Shown here: one piece after another, positions 24,501 to 36,500 of the stretch
Layout: every line of letters begins with the position of its first letter
Numbering within the stretch: the first letter of the stretch is position 1
Origin: Paralvinella palmiformis
Lineage: Eukaryota; Annelida; Polychaeta; Terebellida; Alvinellidae
Direction of reading: 5' to 3'
Length of the DNA stretch: 64,000 nt
NCBI GenBank assembly: GCA_025642065.1
Contig: JAODUP010000506.1
Span: 246,501-310,500, forward strand
The notes under the pieces: model-generated
The model's input: the letters and a program-made list of their open reading frames with translations, nothing else
What the model was told of the DNA's origin: nothing
Databases searched by the model: none
Program-made: the position numbers and the translations under genes

Positions 24501-25175
24501 AACACTTGTTTCCAGTGTGGTATCTTTTATTGAGTGGCTGATGCTATTTTTTGCTGGGGAACAGGATGGAAGAGTGGAGCATAAATAACCTGAGTATCAC
24601 ACTTGTTTTTAATTCAGTCAGAAGTGACATTGCCATTTACTTTAGTCAACTAATCATGATGTTGTAAACCAATGAATTATTTCCTGGAAAAGTTTCAACT
24701 CCCTAGCACCAGCTTCTTAATAACATATAATCTTTTTACACACATATAGTAACACTATTGCTTCTGAGTATATCATTATTCACATTCACTGTTCCTTATT
24801 TAATTTTAGTGTCACACCTGCAGTTCTGATTTAATCTTCTACCTATTCAAGAGCCAACTGTCCAAGCACCTAGCATATGTCGTGTTATTTGTTTAATATG
24901 TTTAATCTTATTCCACAGATATCATAAGCCAAAGCCATGTTGACATCTCCAATATGTCTTTGATGGGTCTTCTCTGCTGTGACGATATCCAGCTGCCAGA
25001 TGACCTTACTGGCTGTGATACCTCACTAGAGATATCTGACGATTGCCTGCAGCAATTAGTCACAGAACCAGCAGACACAAACTGCAATCAATCTGAAAAC
25101 ATCAAAGTTCTGTACGACATGGTCTCGCAGACTGTCACTCATGAATCTCCCCTGCCTGGTGATGCAAAGGGCTAA
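14701..25175 (+). CDS. Large acidic-repeat protein with DBF-type zinc finger
   Basis: Six exons join without breaking frame: 14701-15468, 15837-16339, 20019-22664, 23365-23509, 23667-23963 and 24919-25175, about 1,538 residues. All inner junctions are GT..AG and phase-matched. Exon 4 carries YYCSLCDKHLKHFKIHEQSV, C-x2-C-x9-H-x5-H at about residues 1310-1329. That is the zf-DBF spacing of DBF4, DBF4B and ZDBF2, not the classical C2H2 spacing. The first exon here starts in phase 1 behind an acceptor, so an upstream exon is likely; alternatively translation starts at the internal ATG of MSSFHVV. The 2.6-kb third exon holds degenerate acidic repeats, then a Trp/Cys/His-rich island and a lysine-rich segment. 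I see no DBF4 BRCT or motif M, so CDC7 activation is unproven. Gene structure is well supported; function is not. Confidence 0.75.
15520..16515. repeat. Microsatellites in the zinc-finger gene introns
   Basis: A (GT)n run at about 15523-15552 lies in the first intron seen. A compound (GT)n(TA)n(GT)n tract at about 16425-16515 lies just after the donor at 16340. Reading frames over these tracts are artefacts of the repeats. Confidence 0.9.
17460..18618. mobile_element. TIR element with 9-bp TSD and internal duplication
   Basis: It starts with AGACATGGGGTCAATTCC (17461) and ends GGAATTGACCCCAT-like, reverse complementary. It is flanked by GAGACATGC at 17451-17459 and 18619-18627. Within it, 17741-17980 and 18350-18580 are direct copies 609 bp apart; each carries a (TA)n tract at the same internal position, followed by AAGGAACCAAAG. 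Same terminal family as 3799-4119. Confidence 0.7.
18732..19103 (+). mobile_element. Complete tRNA-derived SINE with 10-bp TSD (family A)
   Basis: A tRNA-like head carries GGTGGCCTAGTGGTTAAGCA (A box) and GGTTCGAACCC (B box), followed by a body of about 250 bp and a tail of CAAAAC/CAAAC units. Exact duplications CCAGTCAAGA lie at 18722-18731 and 19104-19113. This is the best-preserved copy in the window and can define the family. Related copies lie at 4780, 11595, 14130, 29887, 30540 and, diverged, near 24460. Confidence 0.9.
19290..19700 (-). pseudogene. Non-LTR retrotransposon reverse transcriptase fragment
   Basis: On the - strand the RT core is visible: DVPQGYVLGP, then IKYHFYANDTKVYM (the YADD box, here YAND, so one catalytic aspartate is lost), then DISIWMNSNMLKMNKDKTEF. 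A 46-bp tandem duplication (19387-19432 and 19433 onward) breaks the frame. Read order and motifs fit a Jockey/CR1-like or RTE-like LINE. Inactive; it lies in the long intron of the zinc-finger gene. Confidence 0.75.
20150..21850 (+). repeat. Degenerate ~20-residue protein repeats in the large exon
   Basis: The encoded protein keeps returning to a pattern like K-E-x-x-x-E-(A/V)-x-x-x-S-x-x-D-(V/I)-Q-x-E. Examples are ATEVVDRSDSEIQMED, AEVISESGSKVQME, SEIANRSTSNVH and LNETMDQFDPSVPIRKE. Spacing varies around 18-27 residues, so this is an old tandem array. It is acidic and probably disordered. Part of the zinc-finger gene. Confidence 0.6.
24440..24720 (-). repeat. Diverged SINE family A relative
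   Basis: It shares GAAGTGTGAACACTT, TCTTTTATTGAGTGGCTG and a GGAAAAGTTTC block in the same order as the copy at 30540-30870. It lies in the last intron of the zinc-finger gene. Confidence 0.5.
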
Positions 25176-25295
25176 TTCTGCTGAATGCCGATAGGTGGAG
25201 GTGGCAGCACTGAAAAGAAAATGTTCAATTGGTTAAGATGTCTTACTGGTAATGGTAATTGGTAGTTATGGAAAGAATGGGAGTTGTTCTGTTTT

Positions 25296-25700
25296 TCAGT
25301 TCATGTGTTTGTATGGATATTTCGTCGTTTACATGTTTATACAGACATTTTGTTGTTCATGTGTTTGTATGGATATTTCGTCATTTACAGGTTTATACAG
25401 ACATTTTGTTGTTCATGTGTCTATATGGACATTTTGTTGTTCATGTGTTTATTTTGACATTTTGTTGTTCATGTGTTTATATGGACATTTTGTTGTTCAT
25501 GTGTTTATATGGACATTTTGTTGTTCATGTCTTTTTATGAATAGTTCATTATTCAGGTGCTTATACGGATATTTTGTTGGTCATGTGTGTATATTGATAT
25601 TTTTGGTTTATATGGATATTTCGTTGTTTATACGTTTATATTATTATTTTGTTGTATTTTGGTTTATTTCGACATTTTCTTGTTCACTTCATTTGTGTAT
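25296..25700. repeat. 30-bp minisatellite
   Basis: About 13 units of a 30-bp repeat, consensus near TTTTGTTGTTCATGTGTTTA followed by TATGGACATT. The first part alternates two variants, a 60-bp higher-order unit seen twice. Because 30 is divisible by three, long reading frames of repeated CLYGHFVVHVF-like peptides appear; I regard these as non-genic. It starts about 120 bp after the zinc-finger gene stop and may lie in its 3' UTR. Confidence 0.85.
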
Positions 25701-25719
25701 CAGAATGTTGTATTAATGA

Positions 25720-26217
25720 TGCCAGTTTTATATAACAATTAATGCTTTTTAGTTCACTTGATTCATCCATGTATTCAGATGTTTTAATCTCTACTTCAAC
25801 TGGATTTATGAACATTTTAATGAAGTCCTTAAAGAGATTGTTGAGATATTTGTACAAGTCATTTATATCAAAACAATTTACTTTTATCAAGTAATTCAAC
25901 ATACATAATTGGCAGATTTTTCTGTGATTGTCCATTATTAAGCATATAGCTTAAATAGTGCTCCAGGTTGTCACCAGTGTGTGTGTGTGTGTGGGGTGGG
26001 GGGTGTAAAGAGAGAGAGATAAATGACTAACAACCTAAACATTGTATCTGTCTTACAATGTCAACAAATATTTCTTATGATTAACATGATCCATTCGGTT
26101 TTAGATAATTTTGTAATTTAAATGATTATATAGAGTTTTTTGCTGATTAAACAGTCATGATTTGTAAACTGTTATTGTCTTGTTTGCAAGAGATGAGAGA
26201 AATTATATCATAAAGGA

Positions 26218-26257
<40 letters not shown>

Positions 26258-26880
26258 GAGGTAACATTCTCATGGCAAATGTTGTAAATGTAATGTTTCT
26301 ATTTTACGGTCACTTTCATGAACATGGTATCCTAAATGGGCCAAGCACCATCCAAAAGTAATGAGGGAAAAGTAAAAGACCCGCTATATATGTGCTGGAT
26401 GTCTCTCTGATCAACCACATTACCACTTAAATTAGGCCATAAAGAAGCCCTGGCAAATGCTGTAAGTTGGAAATTATTCATTGCGCAGCGAAATGATGTT
26501 ACTTGTTTTTTTTTATCAGCATATAAAATACTGGTCATGCATATAGTCAAATTCGGTTTCTGGGTCAACTGGTTAATTCTAAATTTTTAATACTTCAGAC
26601 CATATCAGAGATGTTATAATATACTATAGTTACTTGGCTCAAGGAGTCATTAAATGACAATGACATCTCCCTGGGCCAAGAACAGACATGGTGAAAAGTA
26701 CCTAGATCCGGCCCATCTTGGCCTTAGCTAAGCAGCTGTTTCAAAACTCCGAACTCACGTAGTCTCGAATCTGCTTTATTCCTATAAATTCTACTCACTC
26801 TACAAACTGCACTCAAAACTGTACAAAAACTATACACTCCTCGTAACTTTCCACACCCAAAAATCTAAAAAAATCAAGAT
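25720..26880. other. Intergenic, no gene seen
   Basis: No exon or transposon protein recognised. It contains a (GT)n tract near 25978 and a (TA)n tract at about 26224-26251. Confidence 0.4.
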
Positions 26881-27009
26881 ATATATAGGGAAATGTCCCC
26901 ACAGCACCGTCAGCGTTGTTATCCGGTAGACCACCACATGGTCACCTGGTCCAATCACTGCTGTCTTGGCTGAGTCAAGAACAATCCCTCACTAATAACT
27001 CCTCCCACT

Positions 27010-27470
27010 CATCTAAACCGGTTTATAAAGGAGAATTCTGCATTCAGCACAATCAGCGTGTTGTTCAGTGGAGACCCACATGTCCCTTGATACAATATCC
27101 GCTGACTTGGCTGTACCATAACAAACATTCGTAGCAGACAAATGGCATGGATTGTGGCATTTATGCTACAGCAATGATGATATGCCAGGCATTGACCCAA
27201 CAGTTTGTGAGTTCGGCGCACCATCGACGTGCTATCACAGTACCACATGTTTTGTCAAAAGTGAACTGTGCCAGTTCTCACAGTGATCGCACTCCAGATA
27301 CCCATTATCCAAGATATACACTTAATCTGCCACTGCAGACACCCTGCGAGTTAGAAGAAGATGCTACAGCTTACAGTGTAGCGTGTGCACGAGGCAATTT
27401 CACATAAATTGTGATAAGCAGATTGAGCAATCTGTCATAAGTGCAAGAACTCAAAATAAATAAATTTCCA
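27010..27470 (+). pseudogene. Transposon-derived Ulp1-type protease relic with zinc-binding tail
   Basis: The + strand encodes QTNGMDCGIYATAMM (27135 onward), the Q-x(n)-DCG active-site box of C48 (Ulp1/SENP-like) cysteine proteases. In the same frame, just before a stop, is a segment ending WLYHNKHS. After a frameshift near 27380 another frame reads CSVCTRQFHINCDK, a C-x2-C...H-x3-C arrangement like the short zinc-binding tails of such transposon proteins. The catalytic His is not identified. Frame breaks mark it as dead. Confidence 0.55.
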
Positions 27471-27479
27471 TTTGTAAAT

Positions 27480-28600
27480 TTTTGAATATAAGCGTTAATT
27501 GTTTGTTTGTGTTGTTTGTGTTGCATGAACATAAGTGTTGCATGTAATCATACAAATAATTTTTTAATATTTATTTTCTATATTTCATATTTCAAACTAT
27601 AATTAAGTGCATTATAATACAGTTGTCGGTCAAATTATCAAAAGACGGGGTGGGGTGTATGTTATTATTAATAAATCGGTGGATGAATATAAATATACTC
27701 TGTAAATTATACAAAGCTGGTTGGGTAATTATAGCCAAGTTACATTTGAACCGACGAGATAATTGATTTAATCAAGATACGTACCAACATTAACGAGAAC
27801 GGTGTCTTATCCACTCAAGCGAGGGATATTAATTGGCGAGGAATATTGGCCGGCGACAACTTTTGGCCCGTATTAGGTCGGGGCAATAGTTGTCGACACT
27901 TATTGGCACGACAACTCGTCCCGCTACACCGGCCTGGCGATTAACACATAGCTAAAATAATATTAAACTGAACCAAATATAGCCCAGTTGACTGCTACCT
28001 AGGAATACATCCCAGAAACATACGAATGAATCAGAGCTCTAATCACTGCACCACCTAATGACGGGCTATATATAGTCCCTGCGGGGCCACTAGACTTGTG
28101 GATAATCCGACCTTGGAGATTGACCTGACATTATCGTATAAAAAGTGCTATGACATTTTAAACACCTGGAAGAGACATCGGCTCTATATTATTAAGTCCT
28201 AATAAACACACACACACACACACACGTTATATATATATATGCTTCTCATATACCATGCACAATGGTCTTTTATAGGATATATTTTGTTTTGGCTCAGTCC
28301 AAATGCTGTACCATGGATGCTACTTTGCGTTGGTGATGTTACAGTAGGAGCTATACTTAAGATGAATGGTATTTGTGGTATTTATAAGTGGTTTAATATA
28401 TATATATATATATATATATACACACGTTCCACCATATCTGATATTGAGTTTTTTGCACTGACGTAATAAAATCACGTGATATTTGTTGTTGCCGCCATGT
28501 TGGGGGTCAAGCTACCCCTGCATGGATACACTGACCTGGTACACTGGGAGCCAGGGCACGTTCAGGTTTGGTGTACAAAAATAACAAATACGTCGGTATT
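27480..28600. other. Intergenic, no gene seen
   Basis: No exon recognised. Short (CA)n and (TA)n tracts lie near 28207-28240 and 28399-28420. The flank just before the THAP relic (28460-28560) is less AT-rich. Confidence 0.35.
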
Positions 28601-28609
28601 AAAGACATC

Positions 28610-28840
28610 ATGGGCCATATATGTGTTGCTGTAAGCTATAACAGCCGTGCAGGAAGGGACAAAACTATACCTTTTTTATAGATTTCCAGCGGATCCGGAC
28701 AGAACCCCCCCCCCCACAATGGATAACAACCGTAAACAGAGACTGAGAGAGATCCAAATCGGCAAATGTCGAGAGTTATGGATGCTTAGTGCACCCTAGT
28801 CCCAACCACTTCGGTCACAATGTGAAGCACAAAGGTTTTA
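28610..28840 (+). pseudogene. Degenerate THAP domain
   Basis: From ATG 28610 the frame reads MGHICVAVSYNSRAGRDK. After a T-run frameshift it continues FYRFPADPDR, and after a C-run it reads PQWITTVNRD followed by a stop. The order matches THAP zinc-finger domains (C-x-A-x-x-C-N-N-R ... FYRFPxDPxRRxxWxxAVxR). The second zinc Cys is Tyr here, and both breaks are at homopolymers. Probably a relic of a THAP-bearing transposon gene. Confidence 0.65.
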
Positions 28841-29259
28841 ATTAATGATTTAACCAAAAACTAAACAACTTTTATTGACAATGATGATAACTATACGCAG
28901 GGCTGCCATCTTATGATATTCTCGTTTGTACCTATAGATTTGTATTACCTAACATAAAACATGTTTACTCTCTCAATTCAACGATATATGACGACTGTTA
29001 TGTGATTCGGGTTGTACAATACCTATAACTTTACTCCACAATGACCCAACTGTTCAGTTAACAACATTAGATAAAATGGTTCGTGTCGCTTGTACTTTGG
29101 TGAATCTGTCAGAATCAATTATACCACCTGATTAATACATGTATTGGAGATAAAATAATCAATATGTCTAGCCACACCAATTACTCTATCACCTGTGGAA
29201 AAACATAATTAACCTGAGTATAATGATATCTTCAAACTAACACCATTTTGTTATAATTA

Positions 29260-29600
29260 TGTATACATGTGTCGACATCATTTCACCACAAAATCACTGT
29301 TTGATGCAGATCGGGTGGGAGCAATATTCAATGATCTGACCCACCCATCTTTAAAATAAATATAAGCCTCCAGACTGTTATACGCTTTCAGTTGATCTCC
29401 AGTATAAGGGTGGTGGTGAGCTGATCAAGTAATCGTATATATCAGGGTACGTGACCTCTGGATATATACTGGCATTATCATAGTTGACCCAGATCTCTGG
29501 CGGCATAGTGTAGGGATCTTGGCCAACGTGGATTATCTTATATTTATACCCTGCTAAGGCATCTGGTGGTAAATCTATGCTAATTATCAAATCTGACAAC
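29260..29600 (-). pseudogene. Relic of YqaJ/SWIM-type transposon protein
   Basis: On the - strand the frame runs MSDLIISIDLPPDAL and, further on, VTYPDIYDYLISSPPP. One base out of frame at the C-run it continues PYTGDQLKAYNSLEAYIYF and then DGWVR. The block YPDIYxYL...PYTxxxLKAYxSLEAY..xGWV precedes SWIM fingers and YqaJ-like nuclease domains in a large invertebrate transposon-associated family. Only this short block is left, ending in a stop at about 29278. Family naming is by recognition. Confidence 0.55.
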
Positions 29601-29886
29601 TCAATGGTTTAAAACCTATACCTCCATAATCTATCTATACTTACATATAAATCTATATGGATGAACCTAAATATTCAAGACCTCCACACATCTATGCATA
29701 CCTAGAAATAGATATACGTATGAGCTACTTATCAGTCTCTCTCTCTCTCTCTCTCTTTCTGTGTGTGTGTGTGTGTGTGAATGACGCATATTTTGAATAA
29801 ATTTGGAAGTCATAGTACTATTGAGTGTACAACGAAACCAGGGTACATTGTTCTCATAAGGCAAGGCCGAACGACATATGATCACT

Positions 29887-30143
29887 GCGGTTAAGCACCC
29901 GGCACTTGGTGCCAACGGTCACATGTTCGAACACCGCAAGAGGTAGAAACTTTTCCAGATATTAATTTCTCGACTCACAACATCGTGGGTGGCTGACCAC
30001 GTTAAATGGCGCTGCCGTCTCCACTGAATTATTTAAAATAAAGGGGGACATTAAAAACCCACTGAGGACGTAAAACATTCTGCCAGTGCACCCTCAGGGG
30101 TATTTCGGCTCCATCCTGGGGATGCTCCTCGAACAACAAAACA
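29887..30143 (+). mobile_element. SINE family A copy with 11-bp TSD
   Basis: Slightly 5'-truncated (begins inside the A box at GCGGTTAAGCACC), with an internal deletion before the CAACAAAAC tail. Flanked by ATATGATCACT at 29876-29886 and 30144-30154. A (CT)n(GT)n tract lies nearby at about 29733-29780. Confidence 0.85.
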
Positions 30144-30539
30144 ATATGATCACTTGTTTAAATAAACGTTGGAATCAAAGTAATTATAGATGACAAGAAG
30201 GCCAATCGTTAATTGTAAGGTACACTGACTGAGAGAATATTTTTATCTGATCTTCCATAACTTTATCTTGATGAAGCTGCAGTAACTTCATAGTATTTCC
30301 ACCCGTGTCAAAACTGTACGACGGTAGATAAAATTATAATATCAACTTCTGCATGGCGCAGTCAGCACATATATCTGTTCATAAACAATATATTTATACT
30401 TGCTTATTTGGATCTAACACGCCACAAGGACAATCGAGCTAACCTCCATCATCACCAGAACGGTACTTTTTACTGATTTATTGATATCTTTCGTTTCATG
30501 ATCTATGATCATGAAATTAACAGGGATAATTAACATACG

Positions 30540-30870
30540 AAAGTGTGAACACTTATTTCCCCTGTGGTCCCTTTTATTGAGTGGCTGTTCAGGACGCCTC
30601 CCCCGCTACTCGATACAGGGTATAAGTCCGGAAAGATGGAGCCGAGATATCCCGAGGGTGTTCACTGCTAGAGTGTATTACGTCATCAAGGGATCTTTAA
30701 CGTCCTCCTTTTAACATTAATTAAATGGAGACGGCAGCGTCATTTTACGTGGTCGGCCACTCTTGGAAAAGTTTCGACCTTTTGACGGGATCGAACCTGT
30801 AGCCCTTGGCGGTTAAAGAAAATCCTTTTTTTTTCAAACAAATTGCAACGTCCTTAAGCGCTATAGACCA
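30540..30870 (-). mobile_element. Diverged SINE family A copy
   Basis: On the - strand, an Alu-like arrangement of a tRNA-like head (ACAGGTTCGATCCC B box near 30795), the body block GACCACGTAAAATGACGCTG and the opposite end CAGCCACTCAATAAAAG. Flanks and tail are eroded. Confidence 0.65.
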
Positions 30871-30879
30871 CAGGAGCTC

Positions 30880-33480
30880 ATCATAAGCAGTCTTAATTGA
30901 CATCAGTTTGAGCTCGTCTCTGGTTTGTTTGGTTTATGCCGATGGGGAATCCAAAGATTTATACTCGCTGTTTGGTGATCTGGATTTGGTTAATTACGCA
31001 GTTCCCAGCTCTAGAAGATACCCAGATTTGCAAAGGTGGATCGGAGCACTAAAGCACCCCGTACACAATTACATAACCCTATATGGTTTACAAAGATGTG
31101 GAGGGGGGGGGGGAGCCGGTGAGAAAACGACAACTCTTTCTGTCTTAACAACCGCGGACCCGCTTTTGGATCTGCACAGAGATTCCTAACCACAATGATA
31201 GCAGATTGATTATGCAGCTAAAGGTAGAGTTTACCTGGATAAGACTATATGGGAATACCCACCAGGAAATCCCAACAAACACTTTCCTTTTATTCGTAAA
31301 CTCAGTTAATTTCTTAATTGTTTATTGACGAATACTGCATTTGCAAAGGTACGTACGTGGATCGAGGCACTATAATTTTAAAGCGCTACGAGAACTAAAA
31401 TTAAGTTCTTCCCACCCGAAAAAACACACACACACACATATCAACAGGTGTTCGATCACTCCATATATAATATAGTCCTATATATGAGTTTTGTTTAAAT
31501 TAAGTACCGGATTATATATTTCAAAATAGCAAAGGGAGATCAAAGGAGTTCACAGCCTATAGCTTTCGTCGATAACCTTGATGCATACAATCAGCATGCA
31601 GTGATAGATAAATAAGTATAAACTACTGAAACATTTTGCAATTGATCATTCGATCAGTGATATCATCATTATTTATATATATATATATATTGACCAAAAC
31701 GGCCGACCTGTATGTGATTTTCATGGTTCCCGGTCTAGGCGATATAAATTGTCGCCGTACGTAAGAGCTCTTATATGGACGACCCAGAGGAGGTTATGCT
31801 TGCTTATAGGGCCCTACAATGCAAACGATGGTAGAGGTTCGAACTCGACTCATATAGGAGTCTATACTTGTGTTTGGAGGATATGCTTCCTCAAGGCGCC
31901 CTCCTCGGCTAGATGTCCCAGATGTGACCAGCGCCTGGCTAATATTCAACAACTAAACCACATACAGCAAAATGTGTTTTTGAAGATGTGATACTTTTGT
32001 TGTGAAATTCTTATATTGGCAGCCGCACACAGACATCTATTAAGATGGCTATATACAATGTTTTTCTGTGCTTATAGAACTCATTAACGATAATAATTAA
32101 CATATATATTATAATCCAACAAAGACGCAGAAATTAGCAATATCTCAATAATACGTTTGGCTAATTGATTCTTACATTACAAAATACCTATATCCGCATT
32201 ATCTGTGCACATTCGTTCTACTGGCTACAGAAACTTGAGAAAGTCGATACATGACCTAGCTTTTATATTAAGTATATGTTAATGTTTGCATATTTAGCAG
32301 TTGCTCTGTGACTATTATTTATTATTTCATTTTATATAGAATATCTTACAACTTAAAAAGTTGGATCTGGTAAATTAAGTAGCGTATTATTATTACAATA
32401 CTACTATAATTATTATTTGGCAAAGTTTGAAAGAAGTGGGACGAAATCACCATGGACAAAACTGTTATGAGGCGGAAGCCGAGGAAACCATTAGATTCAA
32501 TCCTAATCACTTGGCGGCGACACTGATTACGAATGCAGCAAATACATTATAAAATATTTACAGATTAAAATTATAAATTGTAAATATTTCGGTATATAAC
32601 ATATATTTATCTTTATTATATGTATATTTTAAATAGTTGACATTAGCTTATGATTTGTTTTTATTATTATGTGAATTGATACTATGACCTACTTTTTTTG
32701 TGCGTGGCGTCAGTGAGTGTGTAATGGCGGGGAGGGAATGACGGCATTGCTTTATTTCTCGCAGAATCATGGTCGTATGATTCGAAAATGTTTATTGATT
32801 GCACATTTGTTTCGTGAATATTGTGCATGATTATATGCTGCACTGATCTAGTAAATATTGTGTATGTTCCTTCACTCGATGTCTTGTTTTATTGAATTCA
32901 GTGATGTTGGCTGCTTGCGGTGTAGCTTGTTTACAAACTCTGTAGCGTGAATGTGCCAAGAATGATTGTGTTCAAACGCAAAATACTTATGAATAAATAA
33001 ATGATTTCCAAAATAAAATGACGGTTCAACAAGAACCTAAAGTAAATCAGCCTATCCATTGTCACTGTGTCCTTAGCTCTTGAAATACAGATAATAAATG
33101 AAGGTTAGGAGTTTATACGAGTTTTGTTTGGTTTTATACAGTCGCAGTCTGACAGTGGTTGTAAAAGATACACAGTTAATTAATGATAACATATACATCA
33201 CAAGTACAAGCCTTTACATATCACATCTGTTAAAAAATCATGAATGAATGTTTTTGCTGATTGATAAGGTGAATGTGTCATATGGGTAATCTTTGATTAC
33301 TGAACTGAATTGACTGAATGTATTACATGATTTTTCACTTGCTTCTGAACCATTATAAGTTTGTTCTCTTTAATGATATTGCAAATAATGTGCTGTAGTA
33401 ATATGGTTAAAAAGATATATAACCGTTGCTACTTTATTTGGCTTATCATAATGTTTTGATATATACGAATAACACAAACC
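30880..33480. other. Intergenic upstream of PCIF1
   Basis: No coding exon recognised. A CG-containing patch near 32700-32760 with a possible donor at 32714 (GTGAGT) could be a 5' non-coding exon of PCIF1, but this is a guess. Other contents are short (CA)n and (TA)n tracts. Confidence 0.3.
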
Positions 33481-33511
33481 TGTTTATAGATGGCTTTTTG
33501 TCTTTCAGAGG

Positions 33512-36500
33512 ATGGCTGAGGTTGATGATGTGAAGCATATAACAAGTGATTACAGTGATCAGAAAGAGAGCCAGAGTTCTGCTGATGAGTTGGATAGTCC
33601 TGCAGTGGATGACTCCAAACCACTCAGTATCAAGCTTGACAAGAAATCGCCATCTTTTGACATGCCTCTCACCCCTACTACACCTCACACCCCCGGTACT
33701 GCACCCCCGGGCAAGCTACCAGTGAAAAATCCACCGCAGTTAATCACCCAGCAAAATACAAACAACCACAAAGTTCCGAGTCCCGGATCATCTGGTTCTT
33801 CTGGAACACCACAATACTTGTCACCTGGTCATGGTTCACCAGATCCAGTCCATGACCTTCCTCCAGAGTTACTTCAAGCTGGCTGGAGAAGATTCTGGAG
33901 TCGTCGCGAGGCAAGACCATATTTCTTCAATAAAATCACACATGAATCATTATGGGAAATGCCACCAATGCCAGGTCAGACTGATCCTCTCACCAATCCA
34001 TTAGGAATTGGCGAACCTACAACGCCTGTTGTGGACTCGGCCCAGAGAAGCCTTAGCATAGAGGTACCTGGACGAAAACGGTCGCTCAGCGACGATGGAG
34101 CGATGCTTAGTCCTAACAAGAAACCAGCTTTTACCTTCAGGTCAGTGGATTTACTTTTGATTCTGTGAGAATTGCTGGAACGGTGTATATGTAAAATTGA
34201 CCTGTTTTCAGATGACTGCATATATGTGTTTGTATGTAAATAGCCATACATATTCAAAGACTTGTCAAACGGCCTGAAGTATACAGAGCCATTGAAGTCA
34301 CCTTTATATTTAAATAATACGCAAGTTTTATTTTACTCATGGTATAATAGTAATGCCCCTCTTTTGGCATAAATTTTACCAATGAAGTGATCAGCTTCAA
34401 ATAGATGAATGCATAATTGATCAACTAAAAAATTACAATTATCGCTTCCAATGGAAAGAAATGGGTTTTTACTGGGAAGAAATTGGGAAGAAACTTCCAA
34501 GGGTCACAGAGTGTGACAACCATCATCTGATGTGGTGAGAGTTTAGCATCCTTGTAATTGGGATATAGAGTATATGTCACAAGGTTCTCCATTGTGATGG
34601 CTTGGTTGAAACATTTCTTAACAAATTGAGGCTCCTTTTAAATGGCCTTTGTGCAATTAATCAATGAATTCCAATGATCCAAGCAGATTAATTAATTAGT
34701 GAATCTTGTGATCAGCCGTTCCATTATGCACATGTAAATCGTTAGTTGTAGTCCATTATGTCTTTTATAAATTTTTGTTTATGAAATTAAGACATTAGTT
34801 AATGTTTATTGTAATAGTTTTGTGAAAATTAATAATTATTTATTGAATAATGATAGATTAATAGACAGCGATGTGGCAATTTTGTACTGACCCTGGCTCT
34901 TATTTGGTTGTATCCTATGCTACTGTGTATCAAGGATGGCCCAAAACATCTTTCCTTCAGCTTGTAAGAAATATGACGCATATATAATTATATATGTCAA
35001 GGTGCTTGACTTAACCACAAGTATTTATGGTACAATTATTTTCAGTATGTTGCTCAAAACAAATCAATTTTAGTTTCTTCCATTTGTCTCCAAAGATTTG
35101 TTGCAAAATCCACTAGCCCAACAGATTTCTTACTAGCCCAACACCAATTTAATAACTATTAAAACTAAAACAAATTACTAGTCAGAACAAAACTGTGCTG
35201 GAACTTGAGACTACCACATATCTTGCCTCAAAATGGCAGTAACCTGACCGGGCTAGTGTTTTAGACTACTCACTAGCCTGAAGACAAATTCCAGCCCTGA
35301 TGATTAGCACGAAAAAATATATTAATATTTGTCAAATTTGAAAATGGCAAATCTAAATTTGGAAGATGATTTTGTACCATTTTGGGGTTTCTTTCATTTC
35401 TTATCAAAATGTAAGGGAAGAAAGTATTTCTTCCATAACAGAAAAATTAGTTTTTAACCGTAGTTATTACCGTCCATGGAAGAAACATGCCAACCCTGTA
35501 TCCTAGTTACAAAGTACCTCAGATATCACTAAAATTCAATGGAGCAGTCTAGGATTAGACTTTCCCATTTTGACTCCTTTCAAAAAAGGAAATAACTTAA
35601 ATTGTTGAAGTCCAGTCCAGTGGGTTAAATCCACAAATTTATATATATTTAAGGCCCAAAGGTTAGAACACTGTATTGCAAACCTACAGATTGTGGGTTC
35701 CAGTCCAACTCATGTCTGTGTTTGTTGGATTTGTCTCATGTGTGACCAGTGTCAATAAAGTATATTGAACTTAGTTATATACATGAAAACTTTGAATGGC
35801 ATGATTTAAAAAAATACCATAATTGATATAATAATTATTATTATTATAGAGCCAGAAATAAAAACTATCCCTCTAGTGATCATGTACTGATTGGCTTTGT
35901 TGGTGGCTTATGTAAATTAATCAGTTCGGTAACTGGTTGATCTGATGAGTCAGTTTAGTTCTATAGCTAGGGAGTGGAGCTAATTCAACAGAGGTATTCA
36001 GTAATTGAATAGCTATAAATGACAGTGCCATTGATTTTGGCTGGTGATTGTCTATATATAATGTAGGCATCTGACCAGAATATACTAGCGGCTTCTCTTG
36101 GCACATTATGTAACAGGAGATATGATGTGTGATAAGATACTGTTTTTTTAAATAAAAATGAAAGGTACATATGGTTAATTTTGTCTGTCACTTTGGTAGA
36201 AGTAAGTGAGAAATGTCGGGTGGATCCTGAGTTAGACAGGTGAAGAAGATCTGCACATATTTTTCCTTAGCACATTACACATGTAGCTATTAGTATTACT
36301 TCATATGACTATTTGTTTGTTTTATATTGATTGTGTGTACAGAGTTGTTTGGTTTAAATCATTTAATTTTTATTATGTAATATTAGGTTTTAATATTTTT
36401 TGGTAACTAATTGGATTTTTATGATTATTGCATTGATTTTTGAAAATTAATGCTATTTTAAATCAATTGTTATTTATGTTAGATAATATTTTTTTACATA

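Noticed and set aside
25252..25716. Long overlapping + strand frames of repeated CLYGHFVVHVF-like peptides
   Set aside because: Produced by a 30-bp minisatellite whose length is a multiple of three; no splice context or domain.
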